Source: Pseudomonadota bacterium (lineage in GTDB: Bacteria > Pseudomonadota > Alphaproteobacteria > Rhizobiales > Rhizobiaceae). Taken from it: a stretch of 8,183 bases of DNA. The position numbers were made by a program, and so were the translations under genes. Shown piece by piece: positions 7,663 to 8,183 of the stretch. The notes under the pieces were generated by a model, which had not been told where the DNA came from, did no database searches, and saw only the letters and a program-made list of their open reading frames with translations. The DNA lies in NCBI GenBank assembly GCA_023419995.1, contig JAEZXF010000153.1, positions 1 to 8,183 of the forward strand. Direction: 5' to 3'. The stretch's first letter is position 1, and each line of letters starts with the position of its first letter.

Positions 7663-7956
7663 TTACAATTCGGGCGAGACGCGCGACCGGCGCTCGACGG
7701 CGATGGCGAGACCGTCATGCCAGACGCCCGGCTGCACCTCCGGAAGGGCCTGAAGCCGCTCCGGCTCGGCCATGTCCGGCAGGACGAGGAGGACGGGGCG
7801 CTCGCCGGGCTCGAAGCCGCCGCGCAGCGTGCCCATGCGCGAGGCGGCGATCTCGGCCGCCGCCCGATCCAGCTTCCGGTCGTATCGATCGTCCGCGGCC
7901 CCGGCGCTGCCCGCCAGGACGGCCGCGGCCAGCACCGCGAGCGCATGGATGCGCAT
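7663..7956 (-). CDS. Small secreted hypothetical protein (97 aa)
   Basis: I do not recognise a named family. The 97-residue product begins with a clear signal peptide (MRIHALAVLAAAVLAGSAGA, cleavage near A20), so it should act in the periplasm or be secreted. The mature part starts with a charged, probably helical stretch (RYDRKLDRAAAEIAASR), followed by MGTLRGGFEPGE (41-52), a hydrophobic strand PVLLVLP, and a second half with P/E-rich turns and the strand GLAIAVERR. There are no cysteines. The LRGGF element (44-48) recalls a motif in several small secreted proteobacterial hypotheticals, but that link is only an impression. The ATG at 7954-7956 has GGAG seven bases upstream, supporting a real gene. 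It lies between dxs (80 bases upstream) and tlyA (54 bases downstream) on the same strand, probably co-transcribed by position rather than function. Confidence 0.75.
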   Translation of the reverse strand: MRIHALAVLAAAVLAGSAGAADDRYDRKLDRAAAEIAASRMGTLRGGFEPGERPVLLVLPDMAEPERLQALPEVQPGVWHDGLAIAVERRSRVSPEL

Positions 7957-7998
7957 CTGCCTGCTCCATCTCCCTGTCCGGCGGGAAATAGCAGCCGC

Positions 7999-8013
7999 GG
8001 GCTAAGGAAGCCC
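7999..8013 (-). terminator. Weak hairpin after dxs
   Basis: On the minus strand GGGCT-TCCTT-AGCCC forms a perfect five-base stem 24 bases beyond the dxs stop. There is no following T-run, so it may only slow polymerase or shield the dxs 3' end. Two direct GGTTAGG copies (8024-8030 and 8035-8041) lie between it and dxs, the second overlapping the stop codon. The rest of the 80-base gap shows only the ribosome site of the next gene. Confidence 0.2.
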
Positions 8014-8036
8014 CAAGCGGAAGGGTTAGGGAAAGG

Positions 8037-8183
8037 TTAGGCGGACGCCGCCGAAGCCGACCGGCCGAGCGCGGAGAAGACGGTACGGACGATGCCGGAG
8101 GCGTCGAGCCCGGCATCGGCATACATCTTTTCCTGCCTGCCGTGGTCGGTGAACGCGTCCGGCAGGACGAGCGGCCGCACCTT
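8037..8183 (-). CDS. dxs: 1-deoxy-D-xylulose-5-phosphate synthase, C-terminal end (runs off right edge)
   Basis: These are the last 48 codons and TAA stop of the thiamine-diphosphate enzyme that condenses pyruvate and glyceraldehyde 3-phosphate, the entry step of the non-mevalonate isoprenoid pathway, in the cytosol. The visible part reads [15 protein letters not shown], then [17 protein letters not shown], which matches the C-terminal part of the transketolase-like third domain: the PD.F.DHG loop, the MY..AGLD segment and the final helix. It ends in an Ala/Ser-rich tail (GRSASAASA). The catalytic and cofactor residues lie outside the window. It is the most upstream visible gene of the leftward group leading into the secreted hypothetical and tlyA. 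Identity is firm from the tail alone because this ending is characteristic. Confidence 0.9.
   Translation of the reverse strand, partial: KVRPLVLPDAFTDHGRQEKMYADAGLDASGIVRTVFSALGRSASAASA

Overview
The window reads as a piece of a high-GC alphaproteobacterial chromosome, most likely Hyphomicrobiales (Rhizobiales) and Phyllobacteriaceae-like. This rests on protein style (an IalB-family protein, the TldD and cytochrome aa3 oxidase sequences), the ialB/tldD/coxBA neighbourhood and strong GC bias. It is an inference from the sequence alone, without a database search.

Layout, left to right. (1) On the minus strand lie coxB (oxidase subunit II, complete, 1120 to 233) and the first 69 codons of coxA (subunit I, running off the left edge). 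(2) A roughly 340-base divergent intergenic region separates coxB from a plus-strand IalB-family secreted protein. It holds a good FixK/FNR-type TTGA-N6-TCAA site. (3) A 45-residue minus-strand glycine-rich membrane miniprotein converges on ialB, and a perfect stem containing both stop codons lies between them. (4) The metalloprotease gene tldD follows on the plus strand. (5) An AT-rich, palindrome-dense segment (3620-3718) leads into a Fic-domain gene of visibly lower GC, whose stop overlaps the start of a CobB-type sirtuin by ATGA. (6) On the minus strand, converging on the sirtuin gene and written in transcription order from the right edge: the 3' end of dxs, a 97-residue secreted hypothetical, tlyA, and a TrmA/RumA-family RNA methyltransferase overlapping tlyA by ATGA.

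Most of this is housekeeping: respiration, TldD proteolysis, isoprenoid synthesis and rRNA modification. The accessory element is fic. It has a complete HxFx(D/E)GNGRxxR motif, a class II inhibitory motif upstream of it and a C-terminal winged helix. Its upstream region carries several TGATAC/GTATCA half-sites, including a perfect 10-base inverted repeat that starts in the tldD stop codon and a palindrome inside the spacer of a candidate promoter. The reading offered here is a self-regulated AMP-transferase gene inserted between tldD and cobB and translationally coupled to the sirtuin. This places an enzyme likely to add a modification beside one that removes acyl modifications, in one transcript. 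Whether the two act together cannot be decided from the sequence.
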